64,000 nt of DNA from Symsagittifera roscoffensis. Its lineage: Eukaryota > Xenacoelomorpha > Acoela > Convolutidae. The stretch spans positions 48,831,129 to 48,895,128 of the forward strand of contig NC_087066.1 of NCBI RefSeq assembly GCF_963678635.1, given 5' to 3'. The translations under genes and the position numbers were made by a program. Below, one piece after another: positions 21,350 through 31,744 of this stretch (position 1 is its first letter; the number at the start of each line of letters is the position of its first letter). The notes beneath the pieces are model-generated. The model was not told where the DNA came from. It ran no database searches and was given only the letters and a program-made list of their open reading frames with translations.

Positions 21350-23151
21350 GCCGCCAACTTGGATCACTACACCGATCAAATTCCCACCCAACCAATCTTA
21401 CCTCTCCAATCCCAATAATACCACTTTTTGCTTTTCCGCCACCCGATTTTCCATCTAGTAATGTAACATCAGGCATGAATTCCGACACTAATTCACACAT
21501 CTCAGTTTTATATTCCATCTCACAACTCAATAACCCGAATATTGAAACCCCCGATGAATTTGCCGACTCAGAACCATCCCCATCCAATAATTTTCATAAC
21601 TCTTCTAATTTTTCTCAACCCCCTTTTCAACCCATATTATCCAATAACCCTGACCCAATCACTTCCACACCCTCTTATGCTTCCCAAGTTACCCCAACCT
21701 ACTCCTCACTTCATTCTGACCAATCATCTCATTCTCCAGACACCCCCCGAATCTCCCCAGAGCTAGATAATTTTATTACCCTTCAACAACAACCCTACCA
21801 CCTCCATACCCCAACAATAAACCAAATCTCCTCCACAATAAATTCATCCAACCCCCCTACCCCTACACCCTCGTCAAATTATACTGAATCATTAGCACCA
21901 TCATCCACATCAACTGAATCTTCACTCAACACTAATAGAGCTTACCGCACTTTTAAAAGAAAGTTCCCCAACCATCCTTTCCCAGCAAAACCAGGAACAG
22001 CCCGTGAATACATCAACCACCCCAAGCATACTAACACAAAAGAATTTTTAGCCATCACCTTACCCTCATTCCCACAATACACCTTAAACACCCCCCACGA
22101 CACTAACGAAACACGCAACTTTGTAGATGAATACGTTTTAATGCCCACTCTCTCTTGGACCTCATATTATCATTTTACTAACCCTCTTTGCTTACCTTTA
22201 TCTAACACTCACATCGATATAGAGCGAAATACGGACATGCTATATCGACTCACTACACCACTAACCGCTAGACAATTTACTTACGTTGGATATAAAAAAT
22301 CACTAAAAACACACACTGCACCTAGAGCTAACGAATATACACTCGAATACTATGATCACAACATCATCAGAGCTAACCAAGATCAATTCTTAGACGACGA
22401 TCGCTTCGCTAATCCACAAATTACCGAGAAATTTTTCATCAAGACACCATATATATTTACACTAAACATCTTCGACCGAAAGTTTGATCACATTATTTCA
22501 GAAGCACTAACAGACACACAAGCATACGAAAGTTTTAAAGAACGCTTCCAAATATTTTCACTAACCTTTCATTTCCTTGCACCACACGAAAGAGATTTAC
22601 ACTGCTCACACGATATTATGTTGCGCACTAAACAAACCCACACATATAGTTATTATCGCTTCATCCAAAATCACTTTGACCTACACACACCCTCTAGACA
22701 ACCACACCATCGTTTTCAATTCATTAATTCCAAATACACTTCACCATTTTTCCTAAATTTCACATATTGCATTAAAAATACTAACCTTCATGGTATTCTT
22801 CGCAATTATGATCCCATAACCCAAATGTACATCTTCTGTCCCATCACCAAGACCTTCAACGCCGAAGAATCCCGACCCTTCCTTATCCCGCACGAGTTTG
22901 TACAACCTATAGAAATCCCAATTTTAGAATTCATCCACAACACTAAATTCAATCACAAATTATATAATCTAATCCAAAACACACCTTATGAGTTTGCAGT
23001 TGGCACTGAAGAACTAACCACTATCAAGGCACTTCAATTGCTTTGGCCACTGCTTCAGACTAAAAATATCATCCGCATCTTAGCTAAACTACTAACAACT
23101 TCCGATCTCATCCACGACATCTTCCCCCACGGTTTTTTCCCCGACGACTAA
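21346..23151 (+). CDS. Unknown 601-aa protein downstream of env, element 1
   Basis: The ATG at 21346 overlaps the env-like stop as ATGA. The first 200 residues are Pro/Ser/Thr/Asn-rich and probably disordered. From about 200 to 601 the sequence looks globular, with mixed hydrophobic/aromatic content (YVLMPTLSWTSYYHFTNPL, FQIFSLTFHFLAPHERDLHC, FLIPHEFVQPIEIPILEFI), and ends FFPDD. No signal peptide, membrane helix or catalytic motif is obvious and I do not recognise a family. The frame is clean for 601 codons in a very young insertion, so it is likely a functional accessory gene. A consensus splice donor follows four bases after its stop. Confidence 0.75.
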   Translation: MSRQLGSLHRSNSHPTNLTSPIPIIPLFAFPPPDFPSSNVTSGMNSDTNSHISVLYSISQLNNPNIETPDEFADSEPSPSNNFHNSSNFSQPPFQPILSNNPDPITSTPSYASQVTPTYSSLHSDQSSHSPDTPRISPELDNFITLQQQPYHLHTPTINQISSTINSSNPPTPTPSSNYTESLAPSSTSTESSLNTNRAYRTFKRKFPNHPFPAKPGTAREYINHPKHTNTKEFLAITLPSFPQYTLNTPHDTNETRNFVDEYVLMPTLSWTSYYHFTNPLCLPLSNTHIDIERNTDMLYRLTTPLTARQFTYVGYKKSLKTHTAPRANEYTLEYYDHNIIRANQDQFLDDDRFANPQITEKFFIKTPYIFTLNIFDRKFDHIISEALTDTQAYESFKERFQIFSLTFHFLAPHERDLHCSHDIMLRTKQTHTYSYYRFIQNHFDLHTPSRQPHHRFQFINSKYTSPFFLNFTYCIKNTNLHGILRNYDPITQMYIFCPITKTFNAEESRPFLIPHEFVQPIEIPILEFIHNTKFNHKLYNLIQNTPYEFAVGTEELTTIKALQLLWPLLQTKNIIRILAKLLTTSDLIHDIFPHGFFPDD

Positions 23152-23154
23152 CAG

Positions 23155-23233
23155 GTAAGTATGAATTAAATAAATATTACTAACTAATTAAAATATTAAA
23201 AAACTCAACATACTTTATCCATGTTTTCTTTAG
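23155..23233 (+). other. Predicted 79-bp intron in the element 1 3' UTR
   Basis: CAG/GTAAGT starts four bases after the stop of the 601-aa ORF. A TACTAAC branch-point match lies at 23178-23184, and TTTCTTTAG/G ends the segment at 23233. All three signals match consensus at ordinary short-intron spacing. Its retention in a young insertion implies that the genomic RNA is copied unspliced. Confidence 0.6.
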
Positions 23234-23362
23234 GTTTTTAGCCTTCATCCGACAATCACCTACAAAAACCACAAAAGACAAATAAAAATCGCAAATTTCA
23301 TCAAACAGATTTCAAAAATTCTATTAATCTCTTACACTTATAAATTTATAAATTTAATACCA

Positions 23363-23507
23363 ATGCAGTAAATTCATTTCTAAAATTTTCCCCACAAGCA
23401 GTAAATCTAATTATGATGAAAATTTGTAACTTAAAATTCCCCCATAACTAGCAGTAAATTTCCAAATTCTATGCAGTAAATTAATAAAATGCAAATGCAG
23501 TACTAAC
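23363..23507 (+). repeat. Five copies of GCAGTAAAT-like word in the 3' UTR
   Basis: GCAGTAAAT(T/C) occurs near 23365, 23398, 23451 and 23473, with a fifth GCAGTACTAA near 23497. Irregular spacing of 22-53 bases suggests a repeated protein- or RNA-binding word rather than a simple tandem repeat. Confidence 0.55.
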
Positions 23508-24106
23508 CTTTTGATATTTTCATTCATTCGCACAGAAATTCTATCCACACTCGCACAGCTCGCCCACGAAGAATTGTTTAAAATAATGAATTTCAGTTTC
23601 AAGTTTTCACACTCAACAACTCTAACATATAATAACATGTTTCAAACCTTCCTTTAACCCGGTTGGAAAGGAATCATATACTAAACAAAACTAACCAACG
23701 CAGCTTACTAAATACCACAAATCATAGAATAACAGCATGACTAAGAAAAGGAAACCAACGGTACCCAAACCGGATTAACCCAGTTTAAAACTGGATAATT
23801 TATTCTTTTGAAGACTATTATAAAGTCTAAAAAAGAAATAATAAAACACAAAAAAGTCGAAAGACAAACCCATACCACGAACAATTTGCTTTTTGGAAAA
23901 AGGACATAACCAACAAGACATAAGAAAAACCACAACAAACCCAACATAAAACGTTGTCACATAACAGGACCCCTCATAAAAACCGCATGAAATCATACTC
24001 CCACTCCTGGCCTAACCCACCAGGAAGGACGTCCTGAGCATGCTCTATAGCCGGCCTAACCCACCGCGCTACATCCACGCTTTGTGACCACACCTCTATT
24101 TTTAAT

Positions 24107-24134
24107 AAGAGCTACTCAAGGGTGAGTAACTCTT
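24107..24134 (+). promoter_or_regulatory. Strong hairpin in the element 1 3' UTR
   Basis: AAGAG-C-TACTCA / AGGG / TGAGTA-A-CTCTT forms an 11-bp stem with one mismatch and a 4-base loop. It is a candidate cis RNA element (export, stability or packaging); function is inferred. Confidence 0.5.
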
Positions 24135-24764
24135 CAAAATAACCGAACTAAAACAAAAAGCTTTTGTGAAAACAACTAACTAAAATCATAATTAAAAAAT
24201 ATTAAACTAATAAATGTTTTATAAAATGTAAATTACATTATGCAATACGTAGATCAGAATACAACACCAAGGACGAACATCTAAAGACAAAACGACCCCA
24301 CTACACTCGAGAGAGAATGACCAACCACAATCGATATGCCACTCACAATCACAACTCAAAGGATTTAGAGTACGACTTGACTTCGCAGAAAAGGACTTCA
24401 TTGAACTAGACCAATGACCACCTCGATGTTCAAGTATACGTACAGATCCGAGTAACCAGGCATCCCCTCCACGCACAATCTCCACGCCATTCCCAAACTA
24501 GATCAGACACAAAAGAAGTTCTCCACGCAGAACAGAAAAACCTGACATAGCCAACCATTCTGAAATCAGATTTGAGTTTGTTGCAAAGACTTAGTCGTTG
24601 TCACTAGAAGACACAACGTCTTATGTCTCTAACTCCAGCTTCCTGGAACTTCTTTAACAAAGAGGAAACGGAAGAAAATGATGTTCGCCAAAAACCAACG
24701 TCCATCATCCATCCTTCAAATTGCAGAAGAACTATTCTAAAAAACTCTGTAAAACCCGGATGGG

Positions 24765-25174
24765 TGGAACCTGATCTAAACTACATTTTATGATTGGATA
24801 AATTAGATATTTTACCAATGTAAAGTATTTAATATTAACCAATCATGATCCATCTAACTAACAACCCACTTATTTGTAAGTGCTGAAGTTACTTGTAATT
24901 TCAGCACCAGAGAGATTTGAATTTAACTTAGAAATTAGTTGGACTCTCCCGAGCACTTCAGCAGCCGCAATAAACCAGTATACCCTAGATCTATTGAGCC
25001 TAGCAGAGACTAGTTAAACAACCTGAGACTAGATAGTATAAGAGTAAGATTAGGATCGGTATTAGACTAAGAAGTTGCACGAATCTATCCGGCCGAAAAT
25101 AAGATAGCGTGACGAGCAGACGGTGTACCCTATCCGAAATTACTCTATGAGTTATACACTCCAGTCCTAACTCA
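24765..25174 (+). repeat. Element 1 3' LTR (410 bp)
   Basis: Same length as the 5' LTR, with a single base difference seen. It ends CTCA and is followed by the target duplication TTTG. AATAAA lies at 24969-24974. Confidence 0.95.
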
Positions 25175-25178
25175 TTTG
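25175..25178. repeat. Target-site duplication TTTG (3' side of element 1)
   Basis: This matches 6256-6259 exactly and marks the end of element 1. Confidence 0.85.
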
Positions 25179-27730
25179 GTATAGCTTTTCCGTTGCTTCT
25201 GCTATTATGCATCATTCTTGGTCGTTTCCTCAACGTCATATATGTCACTTTGTTTTTGGCGTCCATCATTTCTTCACAATCCGTTTCAGCCTGGTTATGA
25301 CACTAAGTGAGGCACTTGAATCTGTTCGTCTAAACTGGGGCTTCTCATCAAGTCTTTGAATGAACTGAGTTACGTCTCCATTTCCGATCTCATCTTCTCT
25401 CGTTGTGACTGAAGAACTGCAACTACCTCAGTCGGATAAGTTTATTGTGTTTCTCTGCTTACCCCTAACTCCATGACCTTGATGGTAACTGCAACTCTTC
25501 GGTTTTCGTTTCTGCCATTTTGTTTTTCGTCTCATCGTTCGTTTTCATCAAGTTCGATTTTGGGACTCAGTCCCTTTTTGCTAGTAGTTTAGTACCTCTT
25601 TATGGGCTGCTCTATTCATCTTGTTTGATCTTGATCTCCGAGTCGACTGTTTGCTGTTACCGAACTGTGAGGAAACGTTTTGCTTTGCTCAATTGTCGAT
25701 ATTTAGTGCATCGTTAATTTGTTACCGTCCAGCTATGTTCTACCTGTTCGTTGCTATAGCAACAAGTGTTAATGATGACGTACTCGTTCTCGTTCCGGTT
25801 CAGCCCAAATTCTTCAACCAGTCGATAATTTTACAGCCGAGTGCCGCGTGGATTTTTTTTCGATGCCACTACAAATTCATGACCATATTTCCTCTTACTC
25901 TACTCCCGATGGATCTCTCGGAACATATCAATACCGGGCAAATCAGAGATTTCAAACTGAATCGATAGCAATCGATCCGCCCATCTAAGCAATGTGGACT
26001 GATAGATTTTGTTTGCCTGATTACCCGTACCCAGGGGATTTTCTGTGCAAGATCTGAAATTCTTTATTTCTTACATAAGTTGATTCTCAGATCTGAAATT
26101 TTTTGTTTCAGATCTTGATAAGAATTTACAAATTTCAGATCTGGAATAACTTTGAAAAACAAAAACTCAGATCTGAAATCAGATCTGAGAAATCCTTTGT
26201 TAAATTATAATTTATGCGTTCCGAGAAAAAATGGAGTTTTTACTTTTTGATGTTTCTGCAATACACAATTATGTTTAGATTAACTAGCGGTCAGAAAAAC
26301 TTCCAAACATTTTCACAAACAGTTTTTTTTCGACCTAAATTTCTTATTCAACTGTGTTAAAAACTTTTCAAAAACTGTTAGAGAACCTGTATCATTTTTG
26401 ATTTTCATTCGCTACTTAAGCGTTTTAAGCTTTCTAAGCGTATTTTTAAAATCAGTACTAAAAATTTTGAGTGCGAATCAATGATTTTCCGATCTGAAAT
26501 AACAAAGAAAAACTTAATTTCAGATCTGAAATAACCAAGAAAAAGTAAATTTCCAAAAAGGAAATAACCAATCCTTAAAGTATCCAAGCGTTATTTAAAC
26601 ATTTCACAACCTATTTCAGATCTGAAATTTAGATCTGAAAAAAAATTATTTCAGATCTGTTTTAGAAAAATTACTGGGTACGGGTAGCATTGGGAGCTGA
26701 CAAAATCGTTTGATGGATAACGTTTTCGCTTTCAATGATTCTGATATTTTTATAAACATTTTTATAGTCGATATATAGCGCGTTCAACTTCAACTTTTCA
26801 CCTGTTATGAGAGTTCCGTGCTCACCTTGTATGAATGTGCGGAATCTAATATTTTTGGTCCAGTTTATGAATAGAATGGGACTTCCTGTGCCCGTTGTCA
26901 TATCAATCAAGTGGTTATCCAGTCTAGCTAAAGCTTTTATTGCTATCGCTTCATTTTTCAATTCATTCATATCATTTGTTTTCCTCAATTGCCCCTAGTT
27001 TCAAATTCATTGGTAGATTCCACACTTTCTATCCGAACACATTCTCTCAATTCCTGAGATGATTCTTAGGCCAAATTGTCTTTGCACTCATGTTCCAACG
27101 CGGATCAGTGTTTAATTGATTTTTCCGAATTGTTTTCAGCATCTGGTGCATTTTTTTTGTTGCAATCTCTGTTTGGAATGTTCTGACTTCTCCAACTTTT
27201 GAAAAGCTTTGAAAAGCGATGAGTTTTGTTTTCTATTACTTTGATTCCTAATCCTCATAATTGATTCTTGTTTGAGTTTCAAAACCGCCTTTGTGCTTCC
27301 TGTTGGTTGTCTGTGTTTTGGTACACTTGTGTTGTTTGTGTTCAGTGTTCGAATTTTTGAGCTCGCTTTAGCCTTTATTCTGGGGACAGTTTCTCGAATG
27401 TAAATATGTCCTGGGCCGCTACGTTTCGCCTTCTTGACAAAAACAAACTCCTGACTAGCTCATCTTTGAGTGTTCCCAGTTTAGATGTTGTCACCTCTTC
27501 TTTCATGAGTCTGTCTCTTTATATTCTTGCTGCTTCTGCAGTCGTGCAATATGCCGATCTGGGTGACTCCGGCCTTCGTATCGGCTCCAGTATAACTGGG
27601 ATACCCAGGCTCTCTCGCCGTTTTCTTCGTTTGCCTATTCTGTGGCTGCGCAATGTGATATCCTATGATTTGAATAAATTTAGTTCTGTCGTAGAACTGA
27701 ATTCAAATGATTACGAAATAAAATAGAAAA
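25179..27730 (-). pseudogene. Element 4 relic: decayed gypsy copy (gag, protease, RNase H, integrase fragments)
   Basis: Read on the minus strand from right to left. A gag fragment near 27485-27411 contains KLGTLKDELVRSLFLS. A protease-like frame at 26988-26690 contains ALARLDNHLIDMTTGTGSP, with Asp-Thr-Gly altered. An RNase H end near 26015-25930 contains LLRWADRLL and LPGID, and integrase-like pieces run from 25300 to 25179. Reverse transcriptase is missing and stops are frequent. The pieces resemble element 3 (ELGVLDDVLVRDLFIS; LTRWGDRLI), so both belong to one old family. Element 1 splits the integrase part, and a MITE at 26022-26686 lies between protease and RNase H. The copy is dead. 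Confidence 0.7.
26022..26686. mobile_element. MITE-like DNA transposon with terminal inverted repeats and AGATCT palindrome clusters
   Basis: TACCCGTACCCAG at 26022-26034 is exactly inverted at 26674-26686. If the outer TA is the target duplication, the inverted repeat is CCCGTACCCAG and the element would be a Tc1/mariner-type non-autonomous element. The interior has no ORF. It contains two clusters (26045-26190, 26480-26665) of the palindromic word TTTCAGATCTGAAA and partial copies, about a dozen in total. It is inserted in the element 4 relic. Confidence 0.7.
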
Positions 27731-27819
27731 TAGAAGTCATTACTTTTTGAGGGTATGCCAGATAATATTATGATCTATATCAACACCACGGCACATTTAA
27801 TTTGAAGAATGGTCACCAT

Positions 27820-28483
27820 GACTGGCATTAAATCATATCAATACTACATAACATATTCCAGATCAACTCTAATTCTGAAAGCAGTACCACAACGCTCTAG
27901 ATTTTGGCGACTAATTGCCTTTTGGCGACTTTGCAACTAGTTGTCTAGTTTTGCGACTAATTGTTGCGACTAATTTTGCTTTTTCCGACTAATTGTCTAG
28001 TGCCTTTTTGCGACCAATTCTCTAGTGAACTCAAGAAAAACGCGGTTTTTCGTATTTTTAAAATAGCGGTTATTCTTGTTTGGATAACATAAATCAGCCT
28101 TGTATTGCACGCTGTAGTAATACGGTTGCAGCAACCTTGAGCTGAAAAATAGTTTATCACTGTCGTTGCAGTCCAGTGTATTATTGGCGCTATGTAATTG
28201 CCCCAATAATTGCGTTATGTAATTGCGCCAATAATACGCTATGCGCCAGTATTGGCGCTATGTTACTGATTATTGTTACTTATAGTCAAGGTCAGTAGTG
28301 CTGTTTTCAGAAGAAAACTTTTTGTTCTTTTCAGTTCGCCATACGAATGTATGCAAAATAAGCTACTTGATCTTAGCTACTGTTAAAGCGAACAAACAAA
28401 CGAAATATGGGCTTTTGAATCCAAAAAGTTGAAAATCATTGCTTTACCTCTAAACAAACGAGTAGCTGCTCTGGTTTACCACA
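27820..28483. repeat. Repeat-rich segment, probable LTR region of elements 3/4
   Basis: The segment ends CCACA directly before the element 3 primer-binding site, so its right part is probably the element 3 5' LTR. Its left part (27820-27893) resembles 5450-5520 and may be the element 4 LTR. Inside are degenerate repeats of GCGACTAATTG(T)CTAGT (27908-28022, five or so copies) and of ATTGGCGC/TAATTGCGCCAATAAT (28183-28265). Boundaries of separate LTRs cannot be fixed by eye. Confidence 0.4.
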
Positions 28484-28501
28484 TGGCGCAGCCAGCAGGA
28501 T
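28484..28501 (+). promoter_or_regulatory. Element 3 primer-binding site, tRNA-Ser-like
   Basis: TGGCGCAGCCAGCAGGAT follows CA of the preceding LTR. Its complement fits a 3' tRNA end with correct spacing (T-stem CCTGC, acceptor strand TGGCTGC, discriminator G, CCA) and closely resembles serine tRNA ends, a known primer of gypsy-clade elements. Confidence 0.65.
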
Positions 28502-28606
28502 TTTTGTCACAGTAACAGTAGGACTGACATGGGATTCCCTGTATTCTGGACCACAGCTAACTCAGACCCACAGTGGAATTAAAAAGTATGGCTTGATCAA
28601 TTCTTT

Positions 28607-28789
28607 ATGGCAGTAACGGTAAAAGAGAATGTAAATCCGGAGATCATATTGGAAGATCCAAAACCAGTCATAGAGGAACCAGAACTGAGGCTGGAAACAC
28701 CTCAAACGGTTGAGGATGCTGTTGCGACAGCAGTTCAAGATAATCGAGATAGATTAGCTAAAGACCATGTAGCAGCTGAAAATGCAGAA

Positions 28790-28829
<40 letters not shown>

Positions 28830-29209
28830 CAAAAGTAGGTCACAACATTTATTTTAATGAAGTACAAAAATGGTTGATATCGAGATTATTTCTCGCCCTA
28901 GGAGCAGAAGGAAAGAAACAATTTGTACAGGAAAACCCTCACGCCAAAATTTCGAAACTGGAACTAAAGGAAATGGTAACATTAGCCAAAGTTATATTCG
29001 AAAAACCCCAGAGTATTACTTACGAACGATACAAATTTTTTAACAGATCGCAGGAGTCAGGAGAAACTTTGGAGGCGTTCCATGCTGCTTTGACTGCTCA
29101 GGCAGGGAAATCAGAGTTAGGTGTGCTAGATGATGTATTGGTGAGAGATTTATTTATCTCCAAAATGAAGAGTCCCACACTCCAGATAAAGTGTTTAAAC
29201 GGGCATTAA
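28607..29209 (+). pseudogene. Element 3 gag fragment (200 aa)
   Basis: The ATG frame has an acidic Glu/Pro-rich start and an Arg-Glu repeat encoded by a GA microsatellite (28793-28827). A retrotransposon gag segment follows, with ITYERYKFFNRSQESGETLE and ELGVLDDVLVRDLFISKM, a known pattern of gypsy gag just before the zinc-binding region. The frame stops early at 29209, while gag-like coding (nucleocapsid) continues near 29340-29512, so it is truncated. Element 4 carries a matching fragment. Confidence 0.7.
28793..28827 (+). repeat. (AG)n microsatellite inside gag
   Basis: About 17 AG units in frame encode alternating Arg-Glu within the gag relic. Slippage here would shift the frame. Confidence 0.9.
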
Positions 29210-29339
29210 CATTTGAACAAAGTAAGCAAACAACCCAGGCAATTCAAAAATCGAATACGAATGTTGCATCAACAATATCATAATCTGAATCACAAATCAA
29301 AATCAAATATGAACCAATACTAGCAATAGCAAACAGAAG

Positions 29340-29896
29340 ACAAGAAGGTAAAAAATACAACCGAGACCAATTTAGAAAAAAGCAACCAGAAGGGAGAGCG
29401 AATACAAAATACAACACAGAAAGGAAACCATGCAAAAGATGTCGAAAACTGTTTGTAGGGAGATATTTGAAAAATTGCTCAACAATGAGAGAACAGTGCA
29501 AAAATTATGACTAATCAATTCGTTTTGCTCAGATGTGTAGAACTCAACAAGTGAAAGAGATCACTGAAGCGGCAAAGAGCTCTTAGGAAGAGTGCAATTC
29601 GATACAAACATTCGATTCATGAGAAGAAATTGAAATCATGTCAGTAGAGCTAAATGCTATCAGAATGGATAGTATTGATAGATATATCCAATGGAGACTG
29701 GAAAAAAAAGTGTCAAAAGCAATCCATCAACAACTCGGAGATTCAAAAAATTGACATACGCAGAGATCACAAATTAGAAATTGAGAAATCACTAAGAGCA
29801 TTAGTGAGAATTGATCATCAAATCTTCAACATGACGGTGGACAACGGAAGTCCAATATCCTTTCTAATCTGGTCGACAGCCAAACAATTTCTGTAA
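29340..29896 (+). pseudogene. Element 3 nucleocapsid and protease fragments
   Basis: Near 29430-29510 a Cys-rich basic segment (CKRCRKLF...) looks like a degenerate nucleocapsid. The frame at 29654-29896 holds RALVRIDHQIFNMTVDNGSP, aligned with the element 4 protease; the active-site triplet reads Asp-Asn-Gly here. Stops separate the pieces. Confidence 0.55.
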
Positions 29897-30368
29897 TAGT
29901 CACGCAAAGTAAAATTTGTCCAAGCGGAACATTTAAACCTGCCGGCGCAATTCGTAGGTTACAATAAGCATCGTAATGTAATACTAGGAATTTTAAATGC
30001 GGACATACGTTCTGGAGGATGGGAAGTACAGGAGGCCACTTTCTTAGCATTTAAAGGACGTACACAATGCATTTTGGGGCTCGATCTTCAGAATAGTATG
30101 GGGATAAGTACTACACAAGAACCAGCCCCATAAGAAAAGTCCAGGTTTGACGTGCTACTGTACGAGCATTCGGAAGGTTGGAAAAACAAATTTTAATTGA
30201 AACATCAAGACCGTTTTGATCGTCAAAGACGTGTAAATCACGTGATTAACACTAAATCTAAGTATACACTGTGCCCAATCCAGGAAAAGGGTGAAAGAAT
30301 ACCGATACAAGTCCAAAGCAAAGTTGAAAAAAAATTAACGAACTGATGGCAGAAGGTCATTTTCAGCA

Positions 30369-30960
30369 TTGTTTTGTCGCCCCCATGGTTGTTTTGTCGC
30401 CCCCATCAAAATGACACTAAAAACAAATGATGACTCCTTTAAACTGGCTTTAGATGCAAAACCAATAAACAGACAGTTTTTCAAAAATAAGTATCAGATG
30501 CCAAATGGGGATGAATTACTGGATGGGGTCAGTCAAGTTGTAACTGCGAAGGCAGCAGGTGCACTATACTTTAAGGTACTTGATTAAAATACGCCTACAG
30601 TCAACTCAAATTGACCGCGGAAACTGCGAAACATTGAAATTTTTCCATAGTGGGAGGTCACGCGACCGGTCCTTATACATTACTAACCGGATTCTATAGT
30701 CTGGCTGTTATGCCAGCAGAAATTCAAAAAGCAATGGATCGCATCATTAATAACGCAAAGAATACTTTTTTTTTTGGATGACATATTAATAGTGTCCAAA
30801 GGAGCAGAATCGGAACACAAAAAACTGGTCACAGAGGAATTAGAAAAACTGAATAAAGAGAATTTATCTCTCAAATTGTCTAGGCATAATTTCGTTAAGA
30901 GGAAGTAAATTGGCTGGGACACAATTTCTCAGAAAACGGCCTAAAATTACAAAAACGGAA
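30369..30960 (+). pseudogene. Element 3 reverse transcriptase fragments
   Basis: Frame 30369-30587 contains SFKLALDAKPINRQFFKNKY and a P(N/D)-type motif. Downstream, near 30770-30790, a homopolymer T run precedes a LDDILIVSKG segment, the polymerase active-site region shifted to another frame. The first Asp motif (YS/AYxQL) near 30595 is also out of frame. Confidence 0.65.
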
Positions 30961-31236
30961 GCCATAGGTAAATTTTGAATCAGCTTAGGTCAATTTTGGG
31001 AGATATAAACCAACTCCCTAAAATTAAACCAAACGCCGCAAATCTGACGGACAAAATGTAACCACTGTTACGAGAAAAAAATGAGAAGAAAAAATTGAAG
31101 AACATAAAAGTACCCGTAAAAATTTGAATGGGGGGGACACTCAAAATTATTTGAAAAAATTGAAAAAAGCGGTAGCTAATATTACGAAGCTGAATTACGA
31201 TTCCTCCAAAGAAACACGAGTGAATTGTCATAGCGT

Positions 31237-31557
31237 ATGGGTGCGGCTCTGGAGCAAAAAACGGAGGAGGGAGATTGGATTCCAATCTCATTTGCTTCAC
31301 GTTATCTGAATAGTCAAGAGAAAAAATACTCCACAAATGAACTGGAGCTGCTGGCAGTCATTTGGTCGGTTGATCGGTTTAAACATTACCTATTAATAGC
31401 AAGAGTAACTGATCATAAAGCACTGACATCGGCCTTAGAAGGCAACCGGCCAAAGAAAACCGACCAGCCGAGACTAACACGTTGGGGAGATAGGTTAATA
31501 CTATACCAAATCAAAATAGTACACATTCCAGGAAAATACATGGGAATCGTTGATTAA
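31237..31557 (+). pseudogene. Element 3 RNase H fragment
   Basis: The 106-aa frame begins GAALEQKTEEGDWIPISFAS and continues through YSTNELELLAVIWSV, LLIARVTDHKAL and RLTRWGDRLILYQIKIVHIPG, all typical of gypsy RNase H. The first catalytic Asp (…D.S…G) lies upstream in another frame. Confidence 0.75.
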
Positions 31558-31744
31558 TTATCGAGCAAACCGAACGGTGATCCGCGGCTTGAGTCAAACT
31601 TAGACGAAAAATTTGTGGTAACATCAATTGAATGTTTTCACAAAGCGCTCGACTGTTTAATCTAGTAGGCTTAGTGATTCAGCAACGCTCAGCCGGAACA
31701 AAAAAATTCTAGAATATTCTATGCCTTAAAATGAAACAGAAAAG

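Larger units (their letters stand above)
23234..24764 (+). other. 3' noncoding region of element 1
   Basis: About 1.5 kb with no convincing ORF between the predicted intron and the 3' LTR. It holds the GCAGTAAAT repeats (23363-23507), two GGCCTAACCCACC copies (near 24007 and 24053) and a hairpin (24107-24134). The bases before the LTR (AAAACCCGGATGGG) form only a weak purine tract. Confidence 0.7.
6260..25174 (+). mobile_element. Element 1: full-length 18.9-kb Ty3/gypsy-like endogenous retroelement with env-like and accessory ORFs
   Basis: The element is bounded by two 410-bp direct LTRs (TG...CA), a TTTG target duplication and a primer-binding site two bases after the 5' LTR. Gene order is leader, basic 155-aa ORF, gag-pol (2740 aa), a 1-kb gap with two small hydrophobic ORFs, a Pro/Ser-rich 377-codon frame, an env-like frame, a 601-aa ORF, a long 3' region and the LTR. 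Gypsy-type pol order (PR-RT-RH-IN) places it in the Metaviridae. The LTRs differ by a single base in my reading (A versus C near 6310/24815), so the insertion is recent. Typical gypsy elements are 5-8 kb, so this is unusually large. The coding strand is A- and C-rich and G-poor. It lies antisense to the host gene in its largest intron. Confidence 0.93.
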
